This document shows, in pieces, positions 9,432-16,910 of a stretch of DNA of 64,000 bases. Origin of the DNA: Pseudomonas sp. GCEP-101. Lineage in GTDB: Bacteria; Pseudomonadota; Gammaproteobacteria; Pseudomonadales; Pseudomonadaceae. The notes under the pieces were generated by a model. The model saw only the letters and a program-made list of their open reading frames with translations, was not told where the DNA came from and searched no databases. Positions within the stretch are counted from its first letter, which is position 1, and every line of letters begins with the position of its first letter. The translations under genes and the position numbers were made by a program. Where the stretch lies: assembly GCF_025133575.1 (NCBI RefSeq), contig NZ_CP104011.1, forward strand, positions 3,418,965-3,482,964, read 5' to 3'.

Positions 9432-11252
9432 TCAATCGAAGGCGAAATGCTCCGTCTTCAGGCCCATGATCGAACGCACCGGTTTGGCCATCGCCGCCGC
9501 ATGCCCCTTGGCGCGTGGTAGCAGGCGGGCGAAGTAGAAGTCGCTGGTGGCGATCTTGGCCTTGTAGAAGTCGCTCGACTCGCTGCCGCCCTGGCGCAGG
9601 CGCTTGCGTGCGGTGGCTTCCTGCAGCGCCCAGGCGTAGGCCAGCGCGGCGTAGCCGGAGAACATCAGGTAGTCGTGGCTGGCGGTGCTCACCAGGTCGC
9701 GCTGCTTGCGGGCGGTGAGGGCGATGCGCAGGGTCAGCAGGTTCCACTGCGCGCAGAGTTTCAGCAGCGTCAGCGCGCGGCCGCGCATGGCCGGCTCCTG
9801 CTTGAGCAGTTCGACGGCGAACTTCGCCACCTGGGCGGTGAAGTCACGCACGGCCTTGCCCTGGGTCATCAGCAACACCTTGCGGCCGAGCAGGTCCAGC
9901 GCCTGGATGCCGGTGGTGCCTTCGTAGAGCGTGGCGATCCGTGCGTCGCGGACGATCTGCTCCATGCCGTGTTCCTTGATGTAGCCGTGGCCGCCGAACA
10001 CCTGCATGCCCAGGTTGGCGCTCTCCAGGCCCAGTTCGGTCAGGCAGCCCTTGAGGATCGGCGTGAGGAAGCCGAGCTTGTCGTCCCAGCGGTCGTACTC
10101 GGCGTTGTCGTGGGTCAGCAGGCCCTGGATCATCTTGTCGGCGTACTGGGTGGCCAGGTAGATCAGCGCGCGGCCGCCCTCGGCCACGGCCTTCTGGGTC
10201 AGCAGCATGCGGCGCACGTCGCCATGGTGCATCAGGCTGTCGGCGATCTCACCGGGCTCCTTGGTGCCGGACAGGGCACGCATGGAGCGGCGCTCGCGGG
10301 CGTAGGCGAGCGCGCCCTGGTAGGCCAGTTCGGCGGTGGCCACACCCTGGATGGCGGTGCCGATGCGCGCGCTGTTCATGAAGGTGAACATGCACTCCAG
10401 GCCCTTGTTCGGCTCGCCGATCAGGTAGCCGGTGGCTGCGTCGAAGTTCATCACGCAGGTGGCCGAGGCCTTGATGCCCATCTTCTTTTCCAGCGCGCCG
10501 CAGGTGACGCCGTTGCGCGGGCCGAGGCTGCCGCCTTCGCCCGGCAGGAACTTCGGCACGATGAACAGCGAGATGCCGCGCGTGCCCTTGGGCGCATCCG
10601 GCAGGCGGGCGAGGACGATGTGCACGATGTTCTCGGTGAGGTCGTGCTCCCCCGAGGAGATGAAGATCTTGGTGCCTGTGATGGCGTAGCTACCGTCGGC
10701 GCTGGGTTGCGCGCGGGTCTTCACCTGGCCCAGGTCGGTGCCGCACTGCGGCTCGGTCAGGCACATGGTGCCGCCCCAGCGGCCTTCGGTGAGCGGAGTG
10801 AGGTAGGTCTGTTTCTGTTCTTCGGTGCCGTGCTGCATGAGCGTGTTCATCGCCCCCAGCGACAGCCCCGGGTACATGGAGAACGGCCAGTTGGCGGTGC
10901 CCAGCATTTCCTGCTTGAGCGCGCCCAGGCTCATCGGCAGGCCCTGGCCACCGTATTCCACCGGGTGCGACAGGCCCTGCCAGCCGCCCGCGACGTAGGC
11001 GTCGTAGGCTTCCTTGAAGCCCTTGGGCGTGCGCACTTCGCCGTTCTCCAGGTGGCAGCCTTCCTCATCGCCGCTGTGGTAGAGCGGGGCGATCACTTCC
11101 TCGCAGAGCTTGGCGCATTCGCCGAGGATGGCATCGACCATGTCCGGCGTCGCGTCGCCGCCGTTGACCAGGTTCTGGTAGTGGTGGGGGAAATCGAAGA
11201 CTTCGTTGAGCAGGAAGCGGGTGTCGCGCAGCGGGGCTTTATAGACGGGCAT
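9432..11252 (-). CDS. Acyl-CoA dehydrogenase (large, DmdC/AidB-like C-terminal type)
   Basis: This 606-aa FAD-dependent acyl-CoA dehydrogenase is longer than the ordinary ~380-aa family because of N- and C-terminal extensions seen in the DmdC-like group. Features are the N-terminal YKAPLRDTRFLLNEVFDF, CLTEPQCGTDLG (FAD/substrate loop), the ARIGTAIQGVATAE helix, QVFGGHGYIKEHGMEQ, and YEGTTGIQALDLLG, whose Glu444 fits the catalytic base. The substrate is unknown. The start at 11252 gives MPVYKAPLRD; upstream in-frame codons run into the regulatory region. It is divergent from the marR gene at 11426, so the operator between them could also control it. Confidence 0.9.
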   Translation of the reverse strand: MPVYKAPLRDTRFLLNEVFDFPHHYQNLVNGGDATPDMVDAILGECAKLCEEVIAPLYHSGDEEGCHLENGEVRTPKGFKEAYDAYVAGGWQGLSHPVEYGGQGLPMSLGALKQEMLGTANWPFSMYPGLSLGAMNTLMQHGTEEQKQTYLTPLTEGRWGGTMCLTEPQCGTDLGQVKTRAQPSADGSYAITGTKIFISSGEHDLTENIVHIVLARLPDAPKGTRGISLFIVPKFLPGEGGSLGPRNGVTCGALEKKMGIKASATCVMNFDAATGYLIGEPNKGLECMFTFMNSARIGTAIQGVATAELAYQGALAYARERRSMRALSGTKEPGEIADSLMHHGDVRRMLLTQKAVAEGGRALIYLATQYADKMIQGLLTHDNAEYDRWDDKLGFLTPILKGCLTELGLESANLGMQVFGGHGYIKEHGMEQIVRDARIATLYEGTTGIQALDLLGRKVLLMTQGKAVRDFTAQVAKFAVELLKQEPAMRGRALTLLKLCAQWNLLTLRIALTARKQRDLVSTASHDYLMFSGYAALAYAWALQEATARKRLRQGGSESSDFYKAKIATSDFYFARLLPRAKGHAAAMAKPVRSIMGLKTEHFAFD

Positions 11253-11405
11253 CGGGGACCTCGGACCGTGATGCGCCCCGTCGAAAGCGCGGGGCTGGAT
11301 GGCCGCAGTTATACGGCCGGGGCGCCGCGGTGCCCTTGGCTGCGCCAACGCCCGGCGCTGGCAGATGGGACAATCGGTCGCGCCGGCCATTGACCGGGCG
11401 ATGAT

Positions 11406-11420
11406 GCGGGTATATACACG
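11406..11420. promoter_or_regulatory. Predicted MarR-family operator in front of marR
   Basis: GCGGGTATATACACG ends 6 bp upstream of the regulator's start codon. Its centre TATATA is symmetrical and the flanks are approximate inverted copies. The same motif, GCGGGCATATACCCGC, lies 13 bp before the MFS gene at 11907. Two copies in front of two adjacent genes suggest autoregulation and control of the transporter. Confidence 0.6.
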
Positions 11421-11425
11421 TATCC

Positions 11426-11842
11426 ATGCTGACGACCCAATGCCTGTGTACCAAACTGCGCCGCTCGGCCCGCGCGGTGACCCGCGTGTACGACGATGCC
11501 CTGAAGGGTATCGGGCTGACCACGGCGCAATTCTCCCTGCTGCGGCACCTGTCGCGGCTGGAGCAACCGAGCATTTCCGCCCTGGCTGACGCCATGGGGC
11601 TGGACCGCAGTACCCTCGGGCGCAACCTCAAGCCGCTGGAAGCCGAGGGTTTGGTGAAGCTGGAAGAGGGTGAGGACCAGCGCAACCGCATCGTGGTGCT
11701 GACGCCGACCGGGCTCGAACGCATCGTGCGCGGTCGCGATGCCTGGGATGCGGCGCAGCAGGACGTCGCCGCGTACCTGGGTGAGGAAAAACGTCGTCAA
11801 CTGGAAACCCTGCTGGATGAGTTGGCCGCGCTGGAGCGCTAG
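11426..11842 (+). CDS. MarR-family transcriptional regulator
   Basis: This 138-aa winged-helix regulator has an N-terminal dimerisation helix, the recognition helix region ISALADAMGLDRSTLGRNL (about residues 50-68), and a beta-wing around LEEGEDQRNRIVVLTPTG (79-96). It reads as a repressor controlling the adjacent MFS gene and probably itself, because a near-identical palindrome sits just before both genes. The ATG at 11426 follows that palindrome with no convincing Shine-Dalgarno sequence, so the message may be leaderless or weakly translated. Ligand unknown. The divergent acyl-CoA dehydrogenase could be a third target. Confidence 0.88.
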   Translation: MLTTQCLCTKLRRSARAVTRVYDDALKGIGLTTAQFSLLRHLSRLEQPSISALADAMGLDRSTLGRNLKPLEAEGLVKLEEGEDQRNRIVVLTPTGLERIVRGRDAWDAAQQDVAAYLGEEKRRQLETLLDELAALER

Positions 11843-11877
11843 CGGTGGCCGCCTTGCAACGGTAGGAATGCATAAAA

Positions 11878-11893
11878 GCGGGCATATACCCGC
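11878..11893. promoter_or_regulatory. Predicted MarR-family operator in front of the MFS gene
   Basis: GCGGGCATATACCCGC has perfect GCGGG/CCCGC arms around a CATATA centre and begins 36 bp after the marR stop. A Shine-Dalgarno-like AGGAG (11896-11900) follows, then ATG at 11907. It matches the motif at 11406-11420. Confidence 0.65.
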
Positions 11894-11906
11894 ATAGGAG
11901 CAATCG

Positions 11907-13109
11907 ATGTCGAAGCTGTCGCGCACGGGGTTCTGGATACTGCTATCCGGCGCCCTGATCCTCGCCCTGTCCCTGGGCATCCGCCATGGCTTCGGCCTGT
12001 TCCTTGCGCCGATGAGCGCGGAGTTCGGCTGGGGCCGCGAGACCTTTGCCTTCGCCATTGCCCTGCAGAACCTCATCTGGGGTATCGCCCAGCCCTTCAC
12101 CGGGGCCATTGCCGACCGCTTCGGCGCCATGCGCACGGTGGTGATAGGCGGCATTCTCTACGCTGTCGGGCTGGTGCTGATGGGCTATTCCGACTCGGCC
12201 CTCAGCCTGTCGCTGAGCGCTGGCCTGCTGATCGGCATCGGCCTGTCGGGCACCTCGTTCTCGGTGATCCTTGGCGCGGTTGGCCGCGCGGTGCCGCTGG
12301 AGCGGCGCAGCATGGCCATGGGCATCTCGGCGGCCGCCGGCTCGTTCGGCCAGTTCGCCATGCTGCCGGGCACCCTCGGGCTGATCGGCTGGCTGGGCTG
12401 GTCCGCCGCATTGCTGGCGCTGGGGCTGCTGGTGGCGCTGATCGTGCCGCTGGCGGCGCTGATGCGCGACAAGCCGCTGCCCGCCCAGGGCCATGAACAG
12501 ACCCTTGGCGAGGCGCTGCGCGAGGCGGCCGGGCATTCCGGCTTCTGGCTGCTGTCGCTGGGCTTCTTCGTCTGCGGTTTCCAGGTGGTGTTCATCGGCG
12601 TGCACCTGCCCGCCTACCTGGTCGACCGCCACCTGCCGGCCACCGTCGGCACCACGGTGCTGGCGCTGGTGGGCCTGTTCAACGTGTTCGGCACCTACAT
12701 CGCCGGCTGGCTCGGCGGGCGGATGAGCAAGCCCAAGCTGCTCACCGGCCTGTACCTGCTGCGCGGCGTGGTGATCGTGACCTTCCTCTGGGCGCCGCTG
12801 ACGGTGTGGACGGCCTACCTCTTCGGCATCGCCATGGGCCTGCTCTGGCTGTCCACCGTGCCGCTCACCAACGGCACGGTCGCCACGCTGTTCGGCGTGC
12901 GCAACCTGTCGATGCTCGGCGGCATCACCTTCCTGTTCCACCAGGTCGGCGCCTTCCTGGGCGGCTGGCTGGGCGGCTACGTGTATGACCACACCGGCAA
13001 CTACGACCTGGTCTGGCAGATTTCCATCCTCCTCAGCCTGCTGGCCGGCCTGCTCAACTGGCCGGTGCGCGAGCGCCCGGTCGAGCGCGCCGCGCTGGGG
13101 GCAGCGTGA
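11907..13109 (+). CDS. MFS transporter (OFA/monocarboxylate-like)
   Basis: This 400-aa inner-membrane protein has about twelve hydrophobic segments. The region after TM2 contains QPFTGAIADRFGAMR, the MFS loop 2-3 motif, and the second half repeats it as AGWLGGRMSKPK. The N-terminal SLGIRHGFGLFLAPMSAEFGW is typical of the oxalate:formate-antiporter-like branch. Substrate unknown: a monocarboxylate or small organic acid, or a toxic compound effluxed under MarR control. The palindrome at 11878 indicates regulation by the upstream MarR protein. The stop overlaps a GTG-started 40-aa reading frame. Confidence 0.88.
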   Translation: MSKLSRTGFWILLSGALILALSLGIRHGFGLFLAPMSAEFGWGRETFAFAIALQNLIWGIAQPFTGAIADRFGAMRTVVIGGILYAVGLVLMGYSDSALSLSLSAGLLIGIGLSGTSFSVILGAVGRAVPLERRSMAMGISAAAGSFGQFAMLPGTLGLIGWLGWSAALLALGLLVALIVPLAALMRDKPLPAQGHEQTLGEALREAAGHSGFWLLSLGFFVCGFQVVFIGVHLPAYLVDRHLPATVGTTVLALVGLFNVFGTYIAGWLGGRMSKPKLLTGLYLLRGVVIVTFLWAPLTVWTAYLFGIAMGLLWLSTVPLTNGTVATLFGVRNLSMLGGITFLFHQVGAFLGGWLGGYVYDHTGNYDLVWQISILLSLLAGLLNWPVRERPVERAALGAA

Positions 13110-13228
13110 AGCGCCCCGTGCTGCTCGCCCTTGCGCTGGGCCTCGGCCTGGCGCTGGCGGGCGCCGCGTGGTGGGGCTGGCAGCGTGGCGGACTGGCGCT
13201 CATGCAATTGGGCATGGGCAGTTGCTGA
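13106..13228 (+). CDS. Small single-pass membrane protein, 40 aa, unknown function
   Basis: GTG at 13106 overlaps the MFS stop codon by 4 bp (GTGA), which suggests translational coupling. The 40-residue product starts MKRPVLLALALGLGLALAG, one hydrophobic segment, followed by a WWGWQRGG turn and an amphipathic end ALMQLGMGSC finishing in cysteine. I recall similar small proteins ending in a LALxQLGM-type tail in other pseudomonads but cannot confirm it. Function unknown; it could modulate the transporter. The main doubt is whether it is translated at all. Confidence 0.5.
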   Translation: MKRPVLLALALGLGLALAGAAWWGWQRGGLALMQLGMGSC

Positions 13229-13276
13229 TACCCGGCGCTCGGGGTAGCGTGGCCTGATCACCAGAGGATTCCCACG

Positions 13277-13834
13277 ATGCGCCCACGTCTTTCCCTGCTC
13301 GCCCTTACCCTGCTGCTGCCCCTGGCCGCGCAGGCCGCCGACTGCCCGGCACTGCTCAAGACCCAGGGCGAGCTGCCCAAGCTGCGTTCCAAGGACGTGC
13401 TGGACCTCTGCGAGCTGTACGCCGGCAAACCCCTGGTGATCGTCAACACCGCCAGCCATTGCGGCTTCACCCCGCAGTTCAAGGGGCTGGAGGCCGTCTA
13501 CCAGCAGTACAAGGGGCAGGGGCTGGAAGTGCTGGGCGTGCCTTCCGACGATTTCAAGCAGGAAGACGCCGACGCCGCCGAGACCGCGAAGATCTGCTAC
13601 GGCAACTACGGCGTGACCTTCAACATGACGTCGGTGCAGCACGTGCGCGGCGACGAGGCGATCCCGCTGTTCAAGGATCTCGCCCAGCAGGCGGACCAGG
13701 CGCCGCGCTGGAACTTCTTCAAGTACGTGGTGGATCGCCAGGGCAAGGTGGTGGCGCAGTTCTCCAGCCTGACCAAGCCGGATGATCCGCAGCTGCAAGC
13801 CGCCATCGAGAAGGCCATCGCCAGCCAGCCCTGA
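13277..13834 (+). CDS. Periplasmic glutathione peroxidase-like protein
   Basis: This 185-aa thioredoxin-fold peroxidase has a Sec signal peptide ([20 protein letters not shown], cleavage about residue 20). The family active site is present as [14 protein letters not shown], where the cysteine replaces selenocysteine, and the WNFFKY motif appears near residue 150. Exported, it would reduce hydroperoxides in the periplasm, probably with a thioredoxin-type donor rather than glutathione. The ATG is preceded by CCAGAGGATT. A REP element and a terminator follow. Confidence 0.88.
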   Translation: MRPRLSLLALTLLLPLAAQAADCPALLKTQGELPKLRSKDVLDLCELYAGKPLVIVNTASHCGFTPQFKGLEAVYQQYKGQGLEVLGVPSDDFKQEDADAAETAKICYGNYGVTFNMTSVQHVRGDEAIPLFKDLAQQADQAPRWNFFKYVVDRQGKVVAQFSSLTKPDDPQLQAAIEKAIASQP

Positions 13835-13854
13835 GGCGCCGTTTTTCTTTTTTC

Positions 13855-13929
13855 GTAGGAGCGAGCTTGCTCGCGAACAGACCTTGAACATCTGTATCAA
13901 GCGTTTCGCGAGCAAGCTCGCTCCTACAG
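13855..13929. repeat. REP-type inverted repeat
   Basis: The left arm begins GTAGGAGCGAGCTTGCTCGC and the right arm is its inverted copy, around a spacer of about 29 bp. It sits just after the glutathione peroxidase gene and before its terminator. Confidence 0.75.
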
Positions 13930-13938
13930 GCAGCCATC

Positions 13939-13964
13939 AAGCCCGGCGAATGCCGGGCTTTTTT
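13939..13964 (+). terminator. Rho-independent terminator
   Basis: The stem AAGCCCGGC / GCCGGGCTT with a short GAAT loop is followed by a T-run. It ends the glutathione peroxidase transcript. Confidence 0.8.
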
Positions 13965-14088
13965 GTGCGCATGTGCCGAATGAGCAGAAAATTCCTGTTA
14001 CAGAATCCGATGTGAATGCGAAAATTCGGGTCCGGCGCCACGCCCGTTGGCCGCCGATGTCATGGATTCGATTCAGGAGATTTTCCCC

Positions 14089-15024
14089 ATGGATGGCAAA
14101 GCCCTTTTCCTCGTTGCCCTGCTCGCCCAGGCCGTTGCCGCACCGGCATTCGCCGCGCCTGCCACGTCCAACCAGAACGAAGCGCCCGCCGCCACTGCGC
14201 CTGCCGCGGCCGCCGAGTCGGACGAGGAGATGTCGCCCGAGACCTTCGTCGCCAGCCTGCACTTCCAGAAGGGCAAGGTGGTGGTCGGCGACAACCTCGC
14301 CACCTTCGATCTGCCCGCCGATTTCGTCTTCCTCGATGGCAAGGATGCCGAGCGCGTCCTCGAGGCCTGGGGCAACCCACCCAGTGCGGAGCCGCCGCTG
14401 GGCATGCTGATGCCCGCCGGTGTGTCGCCCTTTGCCGCGGAATCCTGGGCGGTGACCGTGCAGTACGAGGAGAGCGGTTACGTCTCCGACGAGGACGCGG
14501 CGAAGATCGACTACGCCGAAATGCTCAAGGACATGCAGGACGACCTCAAGGAAGCCAATCCGCAGCGTGAGCAGCAGGGCTTCGAGGCGATCCAGCTGAT
14601 CGGCTGGGCCGCGCCGCCGCACTACGATGCCGCCGAGAAGAAGCTGTACTGGGCCAAGGAGCTGCAGTTCGGTGACGCCAAGGAGCACACGCTGAACTAC
14701 AACATCCGCGCGCTGGGCCGCAAAGGCGTGCTGGTGCTGAACTTCGTCGCCGGCATGGAGCAACTGCCGGAGATCGAGAAGAACGTCGGCAAGGTACTGG
14801 CGATGACCGAGTTCAACCCGGGCAACCGCTACGTCGACTTCAACCCCAGCGTCGACAAGGTCGCCGCCTACGGCCTGGGCGCGCTGATCGCCGGCAAGGT
14901 CGCGGCCAAGGTCGGCCTGTTCGCCACCTTGCTGGTGCTGCTGAAGAAGCTGTGGATCGTCCCGGCCCTGGCCATCGGCTGGATCGCCCGGCGCTTCAAG
15001 CGCAAGCCGTCGAACGAAGGCTGA
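14089..15024 (+). CDS. DUF2167 family membrane protein
   Basis: This 311-aa protein has an N-terminal signal segment (DGKALFLVALLAQAVAAPAFA) and then a proline/alanine-rich linker (about residues 24-45). A DUF2167 domain follows, with VVVGDNLATFDLP, SWAVTVQYEESGYVSDEDA, LIGWAAPPHYD and LNYNIRALGRKG. Near the C-terminus there is a hydrophobic helix (VGLFATLLVLLKKLWIVPAL) followed by a basic tail. It is probably periplasmic with a C-terminal membrane anchor; function unknown. The ATG at 14089 is chosen because CAGGAGA lies just upstream; a TTG 42 bp earlier is less likely. Confidence 0.82.
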   Translation: MDGKALFLVALLAQAVAAPAFAAPATSNQNEAPAATAPAAAAESDEEMSPETFVASLHFQKGKVVVGDNLATFDLPADFVFLDGKDAERVLEAWGNPPSAEPPLGMLMPAGVSPFAAESWAVTVQYEESGYVSDEDAAKIDYAEMLKDMQDDLKEANPQREQQGFEAIQLIGWAAPPHYDAAEKKLYWAKELQFGDAKEHTLNYNIRALGRKGVLVLNFVAGMEQLPEIEKNVGKVLAMTEFNPGNRYVDFNPSVDKVAAYGLGALIAGKVAAKVGLFATLLVLLKKLWIVPALAIGWIARRFKRKPSNEG

Positions 15025-15036
15025 TGCGCCGCTAAA

Positions 15037-15064
15037 GAAAAGCCGGGCAGATGCCCGGCTTTTT
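15037..15064 (+). terminator. Rho-independent terminator
   Basis: The stem AGCCGGGC / GCCCGGCT is flanked by an A-run and a T-run, 12 bp after the DUF2167 gene. The symmetry makes it usable in both directions. Confidence 0.8.
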
Positions 15065-15072
15065 CGTTGTGG

Positions 15073-15162
15073 GTAAGAGCGAGCTTGCTCGCGAACGTGG
15101 ATTCCGGCGGTGTCGGTGCCAAGCGGTTCGCGAGCAGGAAATGGGCGTCCCCTCGCTCCTGC
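15073..15162. repeat. REP-type repeat, right arm with internal insertion
   Basis: The left arm is GTAAGAGCGAGCTTGCTCGC. The right arm starts TTCGCGAGCAGG, then carries AAATGGGCGTCCC before CTCGCTCC, so about 14 bp are inserted in the arm. It is the inverted equivalent of the variant left arm at 6244. Confidence 0.65.
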
Positions 15163-15229
15163 AGGTGCTGTACTGGGCGTGATTCAGATAGCAACACTCT
15201 TCTGCTGGGCAAATCCGTGCCTGTGCTTC

Positions 15230-15344
15230 CCCTCACCCCAGCCCTCTCCCGAGGGAGAGGGGGCAGATCGTGCCCGGCTGGCGCCATGGTTTCACCTTGC
15301 ACCGACCGGTTCCCTCTCCCTCTGGGAGAGGGCTGGGGTGAGGG
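15230..15344. repeat. MITE-like palindromic intergenic repeat, copy C
   Basis: Terminal inverted repeats of about 32 bp (15230-15261 and 15312-15344) carry the CCTCACCCCAGCCCTCTCCC core. The 50-bp interior, with GCAGATCGTGCC and TGCACCGA, is shared with the copy at 62152-62260, so these are true copies of one element rather than chance GC palindromes. No coding capacity. Confidence 0.8.
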
Positions 15345-15369
15345 CGCCCCTTCGCGCAGGATTATCGAC

Positions 15370-15458
15370 GGAGGAGCGAGCCTGCTCGCGAACGGGGTAT
15401 CCGGCGCCGTCGGCGCCAAGCAGTTCGCGAGCAAGAGCTGTGCGCCCCTCGCTCCTAC
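15370..15458. repeat. REP-type repeat, right arm with internal insertion
   Basis: The left arm is GGAGGAGCGAGCCTGCTCGC. The right arm, TTCGCGAGCAAG, is interrupted by AGCTGTGCGCCC before CTCGCTCCTAC. It is the third example of this arm variant. With the neighbouring repeat and terminators it fills the 508-bp gap between 15024 and 15533, where I see no gene. Confidence 0.65.
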
Positions 15459-15488
15459 AGGTCCGGTCTTGTGCGTGGCGCAGAAATG

Positions 15489-15516
15489 AAAAAGCCGGGC
15501 ATCTGCCCGGCTTTTT
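15489..15516. terminator. Bidirectional rho-independent terminator
   Basis: A-run, stem AGCCGGGC / GCCCGGCT and T-run sit 17 bp beyond the 3' end of the minus-strand DUF3108 gene. It can stop transcription from either side. Confidence 0.75.
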
Positions 15517-15532
15517 CGTCTGCGCTGAAGGA

Positions 15533-16249
15533 TCAGCCTTTCTCGCCCTGGACGGTCCTGCCGCCCACGGTGCCGTCCTTGAGCATGATCTGATATTCCT
15601 TGCCGTCGGACTCCTGCTGGTACAGGCGCACGAGGAGGAAGTCCCAGTCCTTGGCAAACCACAGGATGGTCTTGCGGTTGCTCTTGGTGGGGTCGCGCAC
15701 GCGCTCTACCTTGATCGCGGTGATCAGGCCGGCCTGGGTGCGGACCTTCTCTTCGCCGAGCACGCGGAAGTCGTAGGTATCGGTGTCGGTACCCTCGATC
15801 ACCTGGTAGCTCATGGCCTTCTTGCCGACGGCCACATCGTGCTGCAGCGCGAGCTGGTAGGTGGACTTGTCCAGCTGGCCCTTGTTCAGCGGCTGGCGCA
15901 CCTGGTCGCCACGGTCGCTGCCCAGCACCTGCTTCTCGGCCCAGTCGAAATCGAGCTCGGTCTGCTTGTTCTTGCCCAGGCCTTCGCGGGCCCAGCGGTA
16001 GGTCAGCGGCAGGTAGGTGTCGTTTTCCACCTTGAACGTGCTGCTTTCGGTGAGGCTGGCGAGCAGCATGGACGCCTTGAAATCCAGTTCCCAGCGGCCG
16101 CCGTCGCCTTGCTTGAGGCTGCGGGAAGCGGTCCCGCTGATCGGCATCTGTTTCCAGTCGGCGGTGTAGCTGGCCTCGAACGGCTTGAGCTCGAAAGCCT
16201 GGGCCGGCAGGGTCAGTACTGCCATCAGGAACAGCAGGGCTCTACGCAT
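15533..16249 (-). CDS. DUF3108 family periplasmic protein
   Basis: This 238-aa protein has a signal peptide (MRRALLFLMAVLTLPAQAF, cleavage about residue 18). The mature part is a DUF3108 beta-rich domain: PFEASYTADWKQMPISGTA, a WELDFKASM strand, TYLPLTYRW and LWFAKDWDFLLVRLYQQE. Function is unknown; family members are predicted periplasmic or outer-membrane-associated proteins next to purN in pseudomonads. The start at 16249 gives the signal peptide. It lies 10 bp downstream of purN on the same strand, so it probably shares the purMN transcript. Confidence 0.85.
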   Translation of the reverse strand: MRRALLFLMAVLTLPAQAFELKPFEASYTADWKQMPISGTASRSLKQGDGGRWELDFKASMLLASLTESSTFKVENDTYLPLTYRWAREGLGKNKQTELDFDWAEKQVLGSDRGDQVRQPLNKGQLDKSTYQLALQHDVAVGKKAMSYQVIEGTDTDTYDFRVLGEEKVRTQAGLITAIKVERVRDPTKSNRKTILWFAKDWDFLLVRLYQQESDGKEYQIMLKDGTVGGRTVQGEKG

Positions 16250-16259
16250 CGCGAATCTC

Positions 16260-16910
16260 CTAGGTTCGGTACGAATAGCCGGAGGCGGGCAGAAGCTCAC
16301 CATCCAGCATGGCGCCGTGTTCGCCCAGCCGTACCCGGCCTTCGGCGAACCAGCGCATGGCCAGCGGATAGATCACATGTTCCTGCACGTGAACGCGCTG
16401 CGCCAGCGTTTCCGGCGTGTCGTCAGACTCTACCGGGATTGCCGCCTGTACGACCAGTGGACCACCGTCAAGTTCCTCGGTAACGAAGTGCACGCTGCAG
16501 CCGTGCTCGGCGTCGCCAGCCTCCAGCGCACGCTGGTGGGTGTGCAGGCCCTTGTACTTGGGCAGCAGGGACGGGTGGATGTTCAACAGGCGGCCCTGGT
16601 AATGACGCACGAAGTCCGCGCTCAGGATGCGCATGAAGCCGGCGAGCAGCACGAGGTCTGCGTCGAAGCCATCGATGGCCTGGATCAGCGCGGCGTCGAA
16701 GCTTTCGCGGTCGGCGTAGGCCTTGTGGTCGAGGAAGCGGGTCTCGATGCCGGCCTGGCGCGCACGCTCGAGGCCGTAGGCATCCGCGCGGTTGGAGATC
16801 ACCGCGCGGATGACGGCCGGCGTGTCAGCGCCGGCGAGACTGTCGATCAGGGCTTGCAGGTTGCTGCCGGAGCCGGAAATCAGCACCACGACATTGCAAG
16901 GTGTGGACAT
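16260..16910 (-). CDS. purN: Phosphoribosylglycinamide formyltransferase
   Basis: This 216-aa enzyme transfers a formyl group from 10-formyltetrahydrofolate to GAR, the third step of purine synthesis. The N-terminal VVLISGSGSNLQALID binds the phosphoribosyl group, LAGFMRILS lies mid-protein, and NIHPSLLPKYKGLHTH holds the active-site asparagine and histidine. The ATG at 16910 shares one base with the purM stop, so the two are coupled. Confidence 0.96.
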   Translation of the reverse strand: MSTPCNVVVLISGSGSNLQALIDSLAGADTPAVIRAVISNRADAYGLERARQAGIETRFLDHKAYADRESFDAALIQAIDGFDADLVLLAGFMRILSADFVRHYQGRLLNIHPSLLPKYKGLHTHQRALEAGDAEHGCSVHFVTEELDGGPLVVQAAIPVESDDTPETLAQRVHVQEHVIYPLAMRWFAEGRVRLGEHGAMLDGELLPASGYSYRT

